Positions 41,324 to 48,377 of a stretch of DNA of 64,000 nucleotides are shown piece by piece. The notes beneath the pieces were generated by a model. It saw only the letters and a program-made list of their open reading frames with translations. It searched no databases and was not told where the DNA came from. This DNA is from Denitratisoma sp. DHT3 (GTDB taxonomy: Bacteria > Pseudomonadota > Gammaproteobacteria > Burkholderiales > Rhodocyclaceae): positions 1,722,047 to 1,786,046 of the forward strand of contig NZ_CP020914.1 in NCBI RefSeq assembly GCF_007833355.1, written 5' to 3'. Each line of letters opens with the position of its first letter. Position 1 is the first letter of the stretch. Position numbers and translations under genes: made by a program.

Positions 41324-42103
41324 TCAGCGGCCGGTGTAGTTGGGCTTGCGCTTCTCGGCGAAGGCGCGGGGCCCTTCCTTGGCGTCCTCGGACTGGAAGA
41401 CGCGCGCCGACATGGTCTTCTCCAGCACGAACTTGGGCTCGTTGTTGAGCGCACGCACCGCGATCTCCTTGGCGGTGCGCACCGCCAAGGGGCCGTTCTG
41501 GCAGATCTTCTCGGCCCAGGCCAAGGCCTCGTCCAAAAGCTTGTCGGCGGGCACGATCTTGTTGATCAGGCCGATGTCGTAGGCGCGCTTGGCATCGATG
41601 TTGTTGCCCGTCAGCAGCAGCTCCATCGCCACCGCCCAGGGAATCTGCTGCGGCAGGCGGATGTGGGTGCCGCCCGCCGGCACCACGCCCCAGCGCACTT
41701 CACCCAGGCCGAAGATGGCGTTCTCGGCGGCGATGCGGATGTCCATGCCCTGCAGAAACTCCAGGCCGCCGGCGATGCAGACGCCATTGACCGCGGCGAT
41801 GATGGGCTTGTAGATGTTCTGGAACGGGCGCTTGGCCGGATCCTCGTAGCCCATCGAATCGCCCCCGGCGATGGCCGGCAGGGCGTCCTTCAGGTCCATG
41901 CCGGCGCAGAATGCCTTCTGGCCGGCGCCGGTGATCACCGCCACCCACAGATCGGGATCGGCGTTGAAGTCGTCGAACGCCGCATCCATGCCGATCAGCA
42001 TCTCCTTGGTGAAGGAGTTCATCGCCTCGGGGCGGTTGATGGTCATCAGGGCGATACGGCCCCGCTTCTCGTAGGTAAAGGTGGGCGGCAGGGTCAGTGC
42101 CAT
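41324..42103 (-). CDS. enoyl-CoA hydratase
   Basis: This 259-residue crotonase has both catalytic glutamates at the hydratase positions: Glu115 in AGGLEFLQG and Glu135 in GLGEVRWGVVPAGG. The oxyanion hole is GAGQKAFCAGMDL. It should hydrate a 2-enoyl-CoA. It lies 33 bp before the DUF35 gene and 36 bp after the NpdG-like gene in the same direction. Confidence 0.92.
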   Translation of the reverse strand: MALTLPPTFTYEKRGRIALMTINRPEAMNSFTKEMLIGMDAAFDDFNADPDLWVAVITGAGQKAFCAGMDLKDALPAIAGGDSMGYEDPAKRPFQNIYKPIIAAVNGVCIAGGLEFLQGMDIRIAAENAIFGLGEVRWGVVPAGGTHIRLPQQIPWAVAMELLLTGNNIDAKRAYDIGLINKIVPADKLLDEALAWAEKICQNGPLAVRTAKEIAVRALNNEPKFVLEKTMSARVFQSEDAKEGPRAFAEKRKPNYTGR

Positions 42104-42136
42104 GGCTTTCGTCCTCTCTCGTTGTTTGTCTTCGAA

Positions 42137-42550
42137 TCAGGCCCGGCGGAAATAAGGCAGGGTCACGTCTGCGGTCACGGCCTTGAAGTTTACCTGGACC
42201 GGCATGCCGATTTTCAGTTCCTCGGGCGGGCAATCGACCATCTGGGTCAAAACGCGAACACCCTCTTCCATCTCCACCACCACCGGCGCATAGGGCGCCG
42301 CATCGCCGAAGGCCGGATGCAGCGCGCGCGCCACCACGGTCCAGGTGAAGATCGTGCCCTTGCCGCTGGAACGCACCCACTCCCAGTCGAAGGAGGTGCA
42401 TTGAGCGCAGATCTCCCGCGGCACGTGGCGGAAAGTGCCGCAGCACTTGCAGCGCTGGAAGCGCAGTTCGCCCTGGCGGCACCAGTCGTAGAACTCCTTG
42501 CTCAGGCCTTCCATCGCCGGCAGGGGCTTGTCGTAGCTCATCTCTGTCAT
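42137..42550 (-). CDS. Zn-ribbon/OB-fold (DUF35) protein
   Basis: This 137-residue protein has a rubredoxin-like zinc ribbon (CKCC and CAQC, about residues 35-54) followed by an OB-fold (GTIFTWTVVARALHPAF). DUF35 proteins pair with thiolase-like enzymes and ChsH-type hydratases, as in the Ltp2-ChsH2 aldolase. The next gene upstream (13 bp gap) is such a thiolase-like protein. I prefer ATG 42550 over ATG 42556 because AGGAGG is 7 bases from the former and only 1-2 from the latter. Confidence 0.9.
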   Translation of the reverse strand: MTEMSYDKPLPAMEGLSKEFYDWCRQGELRFQRCKCCGTFRHVPREICAQCTSFDWEWVRSSGKGTIFTWTVVARALHPAFGDAAPYAPVVVEMEEGVRVLTQMVDCPPEELKIGMPVQVNFKAVTADVTLPYFRRA

Positions 42551-42562
42551 TTCCATTCCTCC

Positions 42563-43726
42563 TCAGCGCCGCAGGATGGCGATGCTGCCATCGCCGAAGT
42601 CGCCCCAACCGGTGACGACGCCGATCTCGGCGCCCTTCACTTGCCGCTCGCCGGCCTCGCCGCGCAACTGGCGCACGGCTTCCACCACATGGCCGATGCC
42701 CAGGGTATGGGCGTGCGACAGGAGGCCGCCGTGGGTGTTCACCGGCAGGCGCCCGCCCAGCTCGATGCCGCCGTTCTCGACGAAGGCGCCGCCCTCGCCG
42801 CGCTTGCAGAAACCGGCTTCCTCCAGCTGCTGGATCACCTCGAAGGTGAAGCAGTCGTAGATCTGCGCGAAGTCCGCGTCGACCGGGGTGATGCCCGCCA
42901 TGCGGAACGCCTCGGGCGCCGCATTGGTGAGGCCGGTGCGATGGAATTCGGGACGGTTGGTGATCTCGTCCGCCGGATAGGGCTGGCCCGCGGCCGCGCC
43001 CATGATGTAGATGGGTTTCTGCTTCAGGTCCCGCGCGCGTTCGACGCTGGTGACGATGAAGGCCGCCGCGCCGTCCGTCTCGACGCAGCAGTCGAGAAGC
43101 CGGTAGGGGTCGGCGATCATCGGCGAGGCCAGATAGTCGGCCATGGTCAACGGCTTGCCATGCATCAGCGCGGTCGGATTCAACTGGGCGTGCTTGCGCA
43201 TCGCCAGCGCCACCGCACCCAACTGCTCATGGGTGGTACCGTATTCATGCATGTGGCGCCGCGCCATCAGGGCGTACCACTGGGGCGGCGCGGTGAGGCC
43301 GAAGGGCATGTAGTAATCGCGGGCGATCCGGGCGCCGGGAATGGCGTCGGGATCGTTGACCGAGGTCTCCCGCACCCGCGCCCCGGAGAAGCCGTTCCAA
43401 CCCGCCGGCACCATCACGTAATCGGCCACGCCGGTCGCTACCGCCATCGCCGCGGCGCGGATCGAGGCTGTGGGGGCGGCGCCGCCCATGTTCAGGGTGG
43501 CGGCGAAGCGCAGATTGGTGCAACCCAGGTTGGCGGCGAAGGCCTCGGCCTTGCCAAGGTTGGGAAAGGGCATGATGCCGTCGATCTGGGATGCCTTGAG
43601 TCCGGCATCCGCCAGGGCGGCCACCGCCGCCTTGAGCTGGATACCCATCTCGGAAAGCCCGGAACCGGGTTTGCGGCAGACCGGAGTGTCCCCGATGCCG
43701 ACGATACAGGCCTTGTCTTTCAACAT
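42563..43726 (-). CDS. thiolase-like protein (SCP-x/Ltp2-type), probable aldolase
   Basis: This 387-residue thiolase-fold protein belongs to the lipid-transfer/SCP-x thiolase branch (CIVGIGDTPVCRKPG, FAQIYDCFTFEVIQQLEEAGFC, VNTHGGLLSHAHTLG). The position of the thiolase nucleophilic Cys is not a Cys (TLNMGGAAP), as in Ltp2-type retro-aldolases, which need a DUF35 partner. The DUF35 gene is directly downstream. A C-C cleaving aldolase acting on a tertiary beta-hydroxyacyl-CoA is the likely role. ATG 43726 has GGAGCGAG upstream. Confidence 0.85.
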   Translation of the reverse strand: MLKDKACIVGIGDTPVCRKPGSGLSEMGIQLKAAVAALADAGLKASQIDGIMPFPNLGKAEAFAANLGCTNLRFAATLNMGGAAPTASIRAAAMAVATGVADYVMVPAGWNGFSGARVRETSVNDPDAIPGARIARDYYMPFGLTAPPQWYALMARRHMHEYGTTHEQLGAVALAMRKHAQLNPTALMHGKPLTMADYLASPMIADPYRLLDCCVETDGAAAFIVTSVERARDLKQKPIYIMGAAAGQPYPADEITNRPEFHRTGLTNAAPEAFRMAGITPVDADFAQIYDCFTFEVIQQLEEAGFCKRGEGGAFVENGGIELGGRLPVNTHGGLLSHAHTLGIGHVVEAVRQLRGEAGERQVKGAEIGVVTGWGDFGDGSIAILRR

Positions 43727-43769
43727 ACTCGCTCCGTTATTCAGTTCTCGTCCTGCGGTAATCTCCGCA

Positions 43770-44669
43770 TCAGTCCTTCTTGCGCTCGGCCTGCAACTGC
43801 TCATACTCGGCGAGCAACTGCTGGCGCATGTCGGCCTCCTTCTGGCGGATGGACCAGAACTCGGCCTTGCGCTTCTCGACGAAGGCCGCGCCGCCTTCCT
43901 TGCCCTCGGGCATGTCGAACCAGTCCGGATACAGCGCCGCCGACGTCACGCACGATTCCTTGTAGCCGTCCATCTCCTGGTCGAACGCCGCCTTCAGCAC
44001 CTCCAGGCAGCCCGGGCTCACCGACAGCATCTCCTCGCACCACTGGTCGACTTCCTGCTCCAGCTGCTCCAGCGGCACCACGGTGTTGATCAGCCCCATC
44101 GCCAGCGCCTCCGGCGCCTTGTACTTGCGGCACAGCATCCACATCTCGCGCGCCTTCTTCGCCCCCACCACCTTGGTCAGGTAGGGCACGAAGAAACCGT
44201 CCGCCGGCGACGACACCCGCGGGCCCGCCTGGCCGAAGATCGCGTTGTCCGCCGCGATCGTGAAGTCGCAGCAGTACGCCATGTGGTTGTGCCCGGCGAT
44301 GCAGTAGCCCTGCACCTGGGCGATGATCGGCTTCCTCGACATGCGCATCAGCCGGTTGTGCGGATAGCGGTTGTAGAAGGCTTCCCGCAGGCCCCAGCGC
44401 TCCCAGTCCACGTCGCCGCCGGCGCCGAAGTGCTTGCCCTTGGCCGCCACCACGATCACCCCGATCGAGGGGTCGTGGTTCGCGTCGTAGAACGCCCGGA
44501 ACATCTCATCCACCGTGGACAAGGTCAGGGTGTTCATCTTCTCCGGCTTGTTCAGGCTGATCCGCGCCACCCCGCCGCCCAGGCCCTGGTGGTGCTTCTT
44601 CTCGTAAATGATCTCCTTGAAGTTGTCCAGGCCCTCGCCCGTCACTCCGCTCCACACTGTCCAGCTCAT
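43770..44669 (-). CDS. crotonase family protein, MenB/BadI-like
   Basis: This 299-residue protein follows naphthoate synthase (MenB) and 2-ketocyclohexanecarboxyl-CoA hydrolase (BadI) closely over DFTIAADNAIFGQAGPRV and AREMWMLCRKYKAPEALAMGLINTVVP. A charged C-terminal tail of about 40 residues follows (RQKEADMRQQLLAEYEQLQ). MenB is unlikely without other men genes here, so a BadI-like ring-cleaving beta-oxoacyl-CoA hydrolase is the better guess. The C-terminus lies 43 bp before the thiolase-like gene. Confidence 0.82.
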   Translation of the reverse strand: MSWTVWSGVTGEGLDNFKEIIYEKKHHQGLGGGVARISLNKPEKMNTLTLSTVDEMFRAFYDANHDPSIGVIVVAAKGKHFGAGGDVDWERWGLREAFYNRYPHNRLMRMSRKPIIAQVQGYCIAGHNHMAYCCDFTIAADNAIFGQAGPRVSSPADGFFVPYLTKVVGAKKAREMWMLCRKYKAPEALAMGLINTVVPLEQLEQEVDQWCEEMLSVSPGCLEVLKAAFDQEMDGYKESCVTSAALYPDWFDMPEGKEGGAAFVEKRKAEFWSIRQKEADMRQQLLAEYEQLQAERKKD

Positions 44670-44721
44670 GTTCTTCCTCTATCGGTTTTTCTTTGAATCG
44701 GGTTGGGTAAGCATGCAATCA

Positions 44722-44763
44722 CCCTCACCCCTAGCCCCTCTCCCGCGGGCGGGAAAGGGGAAC
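44722..44763. repeat. REP-like intergenic palindrome
   Basis: CCCTCACCCCTAGCCCCTC followed by CCCGCGGGCGGGAAAGGGG forms an imperfect hairpin (44736-44760) preceded by a CCCTCACCCC tract. This is the common Pro/Leu-like REP element found between genes in many Proteobacteria. Only one copy is seen in this window. Confidence 0.6.
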
Positions 44764-44797
44764 TTCGTGCGCCGCGGCGCGGCGCTCAGGAACACAC

Positions 44798-46009
44798 TCA
44801 GGGGATGGCGCCCTTGGCCTTCAGGGCCTCGATTTCCTCCCATTCGTAGCCCAGCAGTTCCATCATCAGGATTTCGGTGTCCTGGCCCAGTTGCGGCCCC
44901 AGGCTGTTGATCTCGCCCGGCGTCTTCGACAGGGTCACCGGCAGGCCGCGCACCTCCACTTCGCGCTGCACTTCCTCGCAGTAGGCTTTCATGAAGTACC
45001 GGTTCTGCCACGCCTGTTCGTCCTTGATCACGTCGGCCAGGTTGTTGATCGGGCTGGCGATCAGGTCTTCGGCCTGCAGGGCCGCCATCAGGGATCCATG
45101 GTCGAATTTGAGGGTGTGGGCCTCGATCACTTCGATCAGCGCCTCGTTGTGCCGGCGCCGGCCCTCCGCCGTGGCGAAGCGGCTGTCCTTGCCCAGGTCG
45201 TCCGCCTTCAGCGCCCGGCACAGGGCGGCGAAGCGCACGTCTTCGTTCTTCTCGCACAGGTACACCCATTTGCCGGCGGTGGGGTAGAGGTTCCACAGGG
45301 GGTTCTCCACTTCCTTGCGCGAGTGCTGCAGGGCGGCCTCCGGGTGGCCGGCGAGGAAGGATTGCAGGTAGGGCGCCGCCAGGTACAGTTGCGCGCCGTA
45401 CAGCGACGCGTCCAGGCTCTGGCCCTGGCCGGTGCGCTTCCGCTGGTACAGCGCCAGCAGGATGCCCAGGGCGGACATGATGCCGCCGTAGGCGTCGCCC
45501 GAGCCCATGCCCAGGTAGATGGGGGGCTGGCCCGGTTCGCCCAGCCGCGCCATGGCGCCGGTCAGGGCCTGCACGGTCATGTCGAAGGAGGGCTTGGAGA
45601 CGCCGCCGAAGCGGCCGTAGCCGGTGTTGGTGGCGTAGATCAGGCTGGGGTTGATCGACGACAGTTTCTCGTAGGACAGGCCCCAGCCGTTCAGCATTTC
45701 CGGCGCCAGGTTGGAGAGGAAGACGTCGGATTTCTCCACCAGCCGGTAGAGGATTTCCTGGCCTTCGGGTTTCTTCAGGTCGATGGCGATGCTTTTCTTG
45801 TTACGGTTGATCACCAGGAAGTATTGGTTCCAGTCGCCCACTTCCAGGGATTTGATGCTGCGCACGCCGCGCCCCTGGTCGCCGCCCTGGGGCCGTTCGA
45901 CCTTGATCACGTCGGCGCCGAAGTCGGCCAGGTATTGGGCCGAGACGGGGCCCTGGAACCAGACGGTCAGGTCGATGACGCGGATGCCGTCCAATGCTTT
46001 CTTTGCCAT
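44798..46009 (-). CDS. CaiB/BaiF CoA-transferase, Asp-containing member of a tandem pair
   Basis: This 403-residue protein keeps the catalytic-type Asp in LGMGSGDAYGG and the TGQGQSLDASLYGAQ segment. It lies 19 bp after a paralogue that lacks this Asp (46029). The pair may form a heteromer like BbsE-BbsF, the two-subunit succinyl-CoA:benzylsuccinate CoA-transferase. The substrate is unknown. Confidence 0.9.
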   Translation of the reverse strand: MAKKALDGIRVIDLTVWFQGPVSAQYLADFGADVIKVERPQGGDQGRGVRSIKSLEVGDWNQYFLVINRNKKSIAIDLKKPEGQEILYRLVEKSDVFLSNLAPEMLNGWGLSYEKLSSINPSLIYATNTGYGRFGGVSKPSFDMTVQALTGAMARLGEPGQPPIYLGMGSGDAYGGIMSALGILLALYQRKRTGQGQSLDASLYGAQLYLAAPYLQSFLAGHPEAALQHSRKEVENPLWNLYPTAGKWVYLCEKNEDVRFAALCRALKADDLGKDSRFATAEGRRRHNEALIEVIEAHTLKFDHGSLMAALQAEDLIASPINNLADVIKDEQAWQNRYFMKAYCEEVQREVEVRGLPVTLSKTPGEINSLGPQLGQDTEILMMELLGYEWEEIEALKAKGAIP

Positions 46010-46028
46010 GTGCTGTGTTCCTCCCGAC

Positions 46029-47222
46029 TCAGGCGACGACGCCGGCGGACGTCAGTTGGTAGATGGCGTCTTCGCTGTAGCCCAGGACTTCGCTCAGCAC
46101 CTGGGCGCTGTGCTGGCCGAGGGCCGGCGCCAGTTTCTCCAGCCGCGCCGGGCTTGCGCTCATGAAGATGGGGAAGCCCAGGGTTTTGATTTTGCCGTGG
46201 CTGGGGTGCTCCAGTTCGAGGATGTAGCGGTTGGCTTTCACCTGCGGGTCGTTGGCCGGGTAGTCGAACTGTTCGATGACGTCGGCCGACATCTGGTTGT
46301 CCATGAAGGCCTGGCGCCAGTAGGCGCCGCTTTGCTTCTGGAAGGCCCGCTCCAGTTCCTGGATCAGGGCCAGGCGGTTGATCTCGGTGCGCTTGTCGTG
46401 GGTGTCGAAGCGCGGGTCGTCCGATGCGATGCCCATCATGGCGGAGAACACCGGCCACCAGCGGTCGGTGTCGGGCATGGTCAGGGTCACCCAGCGGCCG
46501 TCGGCGCTGGGGTACATGGCGCCGGACATGGGGTTGGAGACGTCCAGGCGCGAGATGGGGTTCAGGAGGCGCTCGCCCTTGCCGATGGCGAGGAAGGCCT
46601 GGAGGTCGAGGGCGGCGCCGTACATGTTGGCGCCGAACAGGGAGACGTCGACTTCCTGGCCTTCGCCGCTGTCGAGGCGGTGGGTGAGCGCGGTGACGAC
46701 GCCGAAGGCGAGCATGACGGCGGCGTGCATGGCGCCGGCGCCGGTATACACGGGCGGCTGGCCGGGCTGTTGCAGGATGGGCATCATGCCGGTGCGCGCC
46801 GCCGCCAACTCGTCGATGGCCGGCAGGTCGGCGTCCGGCCCGACGGGGCCGAAGCCGGAGAGCCGGCCGTAGATGATGTCGCCGCGCTGCGCGGCGACTT
46901 TGGCGTAGTCCAGTCCCAGGGCGGCCAGTTCGTCCCGCTGCCAGTCGGTGACGATGACGTCGGCCTTGGCCAGCAGTTCCCGCAGCAGGGCCTGGCCCCG
47001 CTCGCTCCTCGGCTCGAGCGCCAGGCTCTCCTTGTTGCGGTGGATCAGGTCGGCTTCGTGGTTCCAGCCCGGCGGCGTTTCGGTTTGCGGCGGGGCAGCA
47101 AATGGCAACAGGTCCAGGCGTATCACCCGCGCGCCAAAATCCGCCAGGAAGGCGGACGACAGGGCGCTGCAGAATTGCCGGGTCAGGTCCAGGACGATGA
47201 CGTCTTCTAGCGCACGGCTCAT
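46029..47222 (-). CDS. CaiB/BaiF CoA-transferase paralogue lacking the catalytic Asp
   Basis: This 397-residue paralogue has SGEGQEVDVSLFGANMYG but reads GAGAMHAAVMLAFG where active members have G(x)GD. By spacing, the Asp is replaced by Ala. The N-terminal substrate-loop is also Pro-rich (PFAAPPQTETPPGW). It is the first gene of the upstream transcription unit of the island. It is likely the non-catalytic subunit for the 44798 protein. Confidence 0.87.
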   Translation of the reverse strand: MSRALEDVIVLDLTRQFCSALSSAFLADFGARVIRLDLLPFAAPPQTETPPGWNHEADLIHRNKESLALEPRSERGQALLRELLAKADVIVTDWQRDELAALGLDYAKVAAQRGDIIYGRLSGFGPVGPDADLPAIDELAAARTGMMPILQQPGQPPVYTGAGAMHAAVMLAFGVVTALTHRLDSGEGQEVDVSLFGANMYGAALDLQAFLAIGKGERLLNPISRLDVSNPMSGAMYPSADGRWVTLTMPDTDRWWPVFSAMMGIASDDPRFDTHDKRTEINRLALIQELERAFQKQSGAYWRQAFMDNQMSADVIEQFDYPANDPQVKANRYILELEHPSHGKIKTLGFPIFMSASPARLEKLAPALGQHSAQVLSEVLGYSEDAIYQLTSAGVVA

Positions 47223-47540
47223 GGGCTCTCCTCTCAGAGGCGGTGCCGCGTATGCCCTAGCCTCTGCTCTCAGGTCAACTCAGGGGCCGACTCGGGGGGC
47301 CTCTCCGGTCGACTCGGTTTCATGCTCCAAAACAGCTCCAAAGAATAAACCCACCTCCCCTCCATCACAATCAACCCACACTCCCCTACACGATGCATTT
47401 CCGGACACCTCGGTCTCTTTTAGGGACGAACAACCATGACGTGTTTGCATCCTGGCTCAGCATACCGGCGCAGGACAAGTTGCTCCGAAACCCGTGCTGC
47501 CGAGGGGGTGCTCCTCGTGCGACACGAAAGCAGCGCAAAA
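47223..47540. other. intergenic region without recognised gene
   Basis: This 318-base stretch lies between the CoA-transferase start and the tRNA-Pro terminator. It is less GC-rich near 47330-47400 and probably holds the promoter of the 47222 transcription unit, but I see no convincing -35/-10 pair. The short open frames here have no recognisable product. Confidence 0.5.
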
Positions 47541-47574
47541 GCAAAAAGGCCACTCCGAAGAGTGGCCTTTTTGC
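47541..47574 (-). terminator. rho-independent terminator after tRNA-Pro
   Basis: A perfect 15 bp stem (47541-47555 with 47560-47574, loop CGAA) has five A residues at one side and five T at the other, so it can work in both directions. It lies 12 bases downstream of tRNA-Pro. Confidence 0.9.
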
Positions 47575-47585
47575 TTGAAACTAAT

Positions 47586-47663
<78 letters not shown>

Positions 47664-47713
47664 CAGGCTGCGCATTATATCAGAGCTTCCGGAAAATAGC
47701 GCAGCTGCAGAAG

Positions 47714-48070
47714 CTAAACGCGCAACAACTCGATGATCTGCTCCAGCTCATTGCGCAGGGACAGCGCATCAACGGCAGGCTTCGATTCGGCCCGCGATGC
47801 CTCCGCCTCGCCCAGGCGGTTGCGTGCACCGCTGATGGTGAATCCCTCTTCGTACAGCAACTGCCGGATACGGCGCACCAGCAGAACTTCGTGGTGCTGG
47901 TAATAGCGCCGGTTGCCGCGCCGCTTCACCGGTTTCAACTGGGTGAATTCCTGCTCCCAGTAGCGCAGCACATGGGGCTTGACGCCGCACAGCTCGCTCA
48001 CTTCACCGATGGTGAAGTAACGTTTGGCAGGGATGGGTGGAAGCTCCACCCGTTCAGGCGGCGTTGCCAT
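47714..48070 (-). CDS. MerR family transcriptional regulator
   Basis: This 118-residue protein has an N-terminal MerR winged helix ([25 protein letters not shown], about 20-44, and [16 protein letters not shown]) and a short C-terminal helix with no effector domain or metal-binding cysteines. It is the small MerR protein that commonly follows ihfA in betaproteobacteria. Its start overlaps the ihfA end by 17 bases. Its target is not known. Confidence 0.93.
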   Translation of the reverse strand: MATPPERVELPPIPAKRYFTIGEVSELCGVKPHVLRYWEQEFTQLKPVKRRGNRRYYQHHEVLLVRRIRQLLYEEGFTISGARNRLGEAEASRAESKPAVDALSLRNELEQIIELLRV

Positions 48071-48362
48071 TCTTGTCGGACTCCACCGCGCTCTTGAGCT
48101 TCTGGCTGGCATGGAAGGTCACGACGCGGCGTGCGGTGATGGGAATCTCCTCGCCGGTCTTGGGGTTGCGCCCCGGGCGCTGCGGTTTGTCCCGCAGCTG
48201 GAAGTTGCCGAAGCCGGACAACTTGACGCCGTCCCCGACCTCCAGCGCATTCCGCACTTCCTCAAAAAATGCCTCGACCATATCCTTGGCCTCGCGCTTG
48301 TTGAGGCCCACTTTTTCGAACAGCAGATCGGCCAACTCCGCCTTCGTTAACGTCATTCCCAT
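48054..48362 (-). CDS. ihfA: integration host factor subunit alpha
   Basis: This 102-residue IHF-alpha is a DNA-bending protein of the HU family. [45 protein letters not shown] (with the Pro that intercalates) and the C-terminal helix are typical. The start may be Met1 or Met3. The pheT-ihfA-merR order supports the alpha assignment. Confidence 0.96.
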   Translation of the reverse strand: MGMTLTKAELADLLFEKVGLNKREAKDMVEAFFEEVRNALEVGDGVKLSGFGNFQLRDKPQRPGRNPKTGEEIPITARRVVTFHASQKLKSAVESDKNGNAA

Positions 48363-48377
48363 CCCCTGTGATTCCGA

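Noticed and set aside
40502..44089. Plus-strand open frame of 1,195 codons
   Set aside because: It is antisense to five well-recognised genes (NpdG-like to MenB-like). The His/Gly/Arg-rich translation is typical of the reverse frame of high-GC genes.
44722..44763. Possible transcription terminator after the CoA-transferase at 44798
   Set aside because: The hairpin is imperfect and has no T-run; it matches the common REP-type element better.
47223..47540. Possible CRISPR or repeat array
   Set aside because: Short GC-rich similar words (GGGGCC, GACTCGG) occur but without regular repeat and spacer units.
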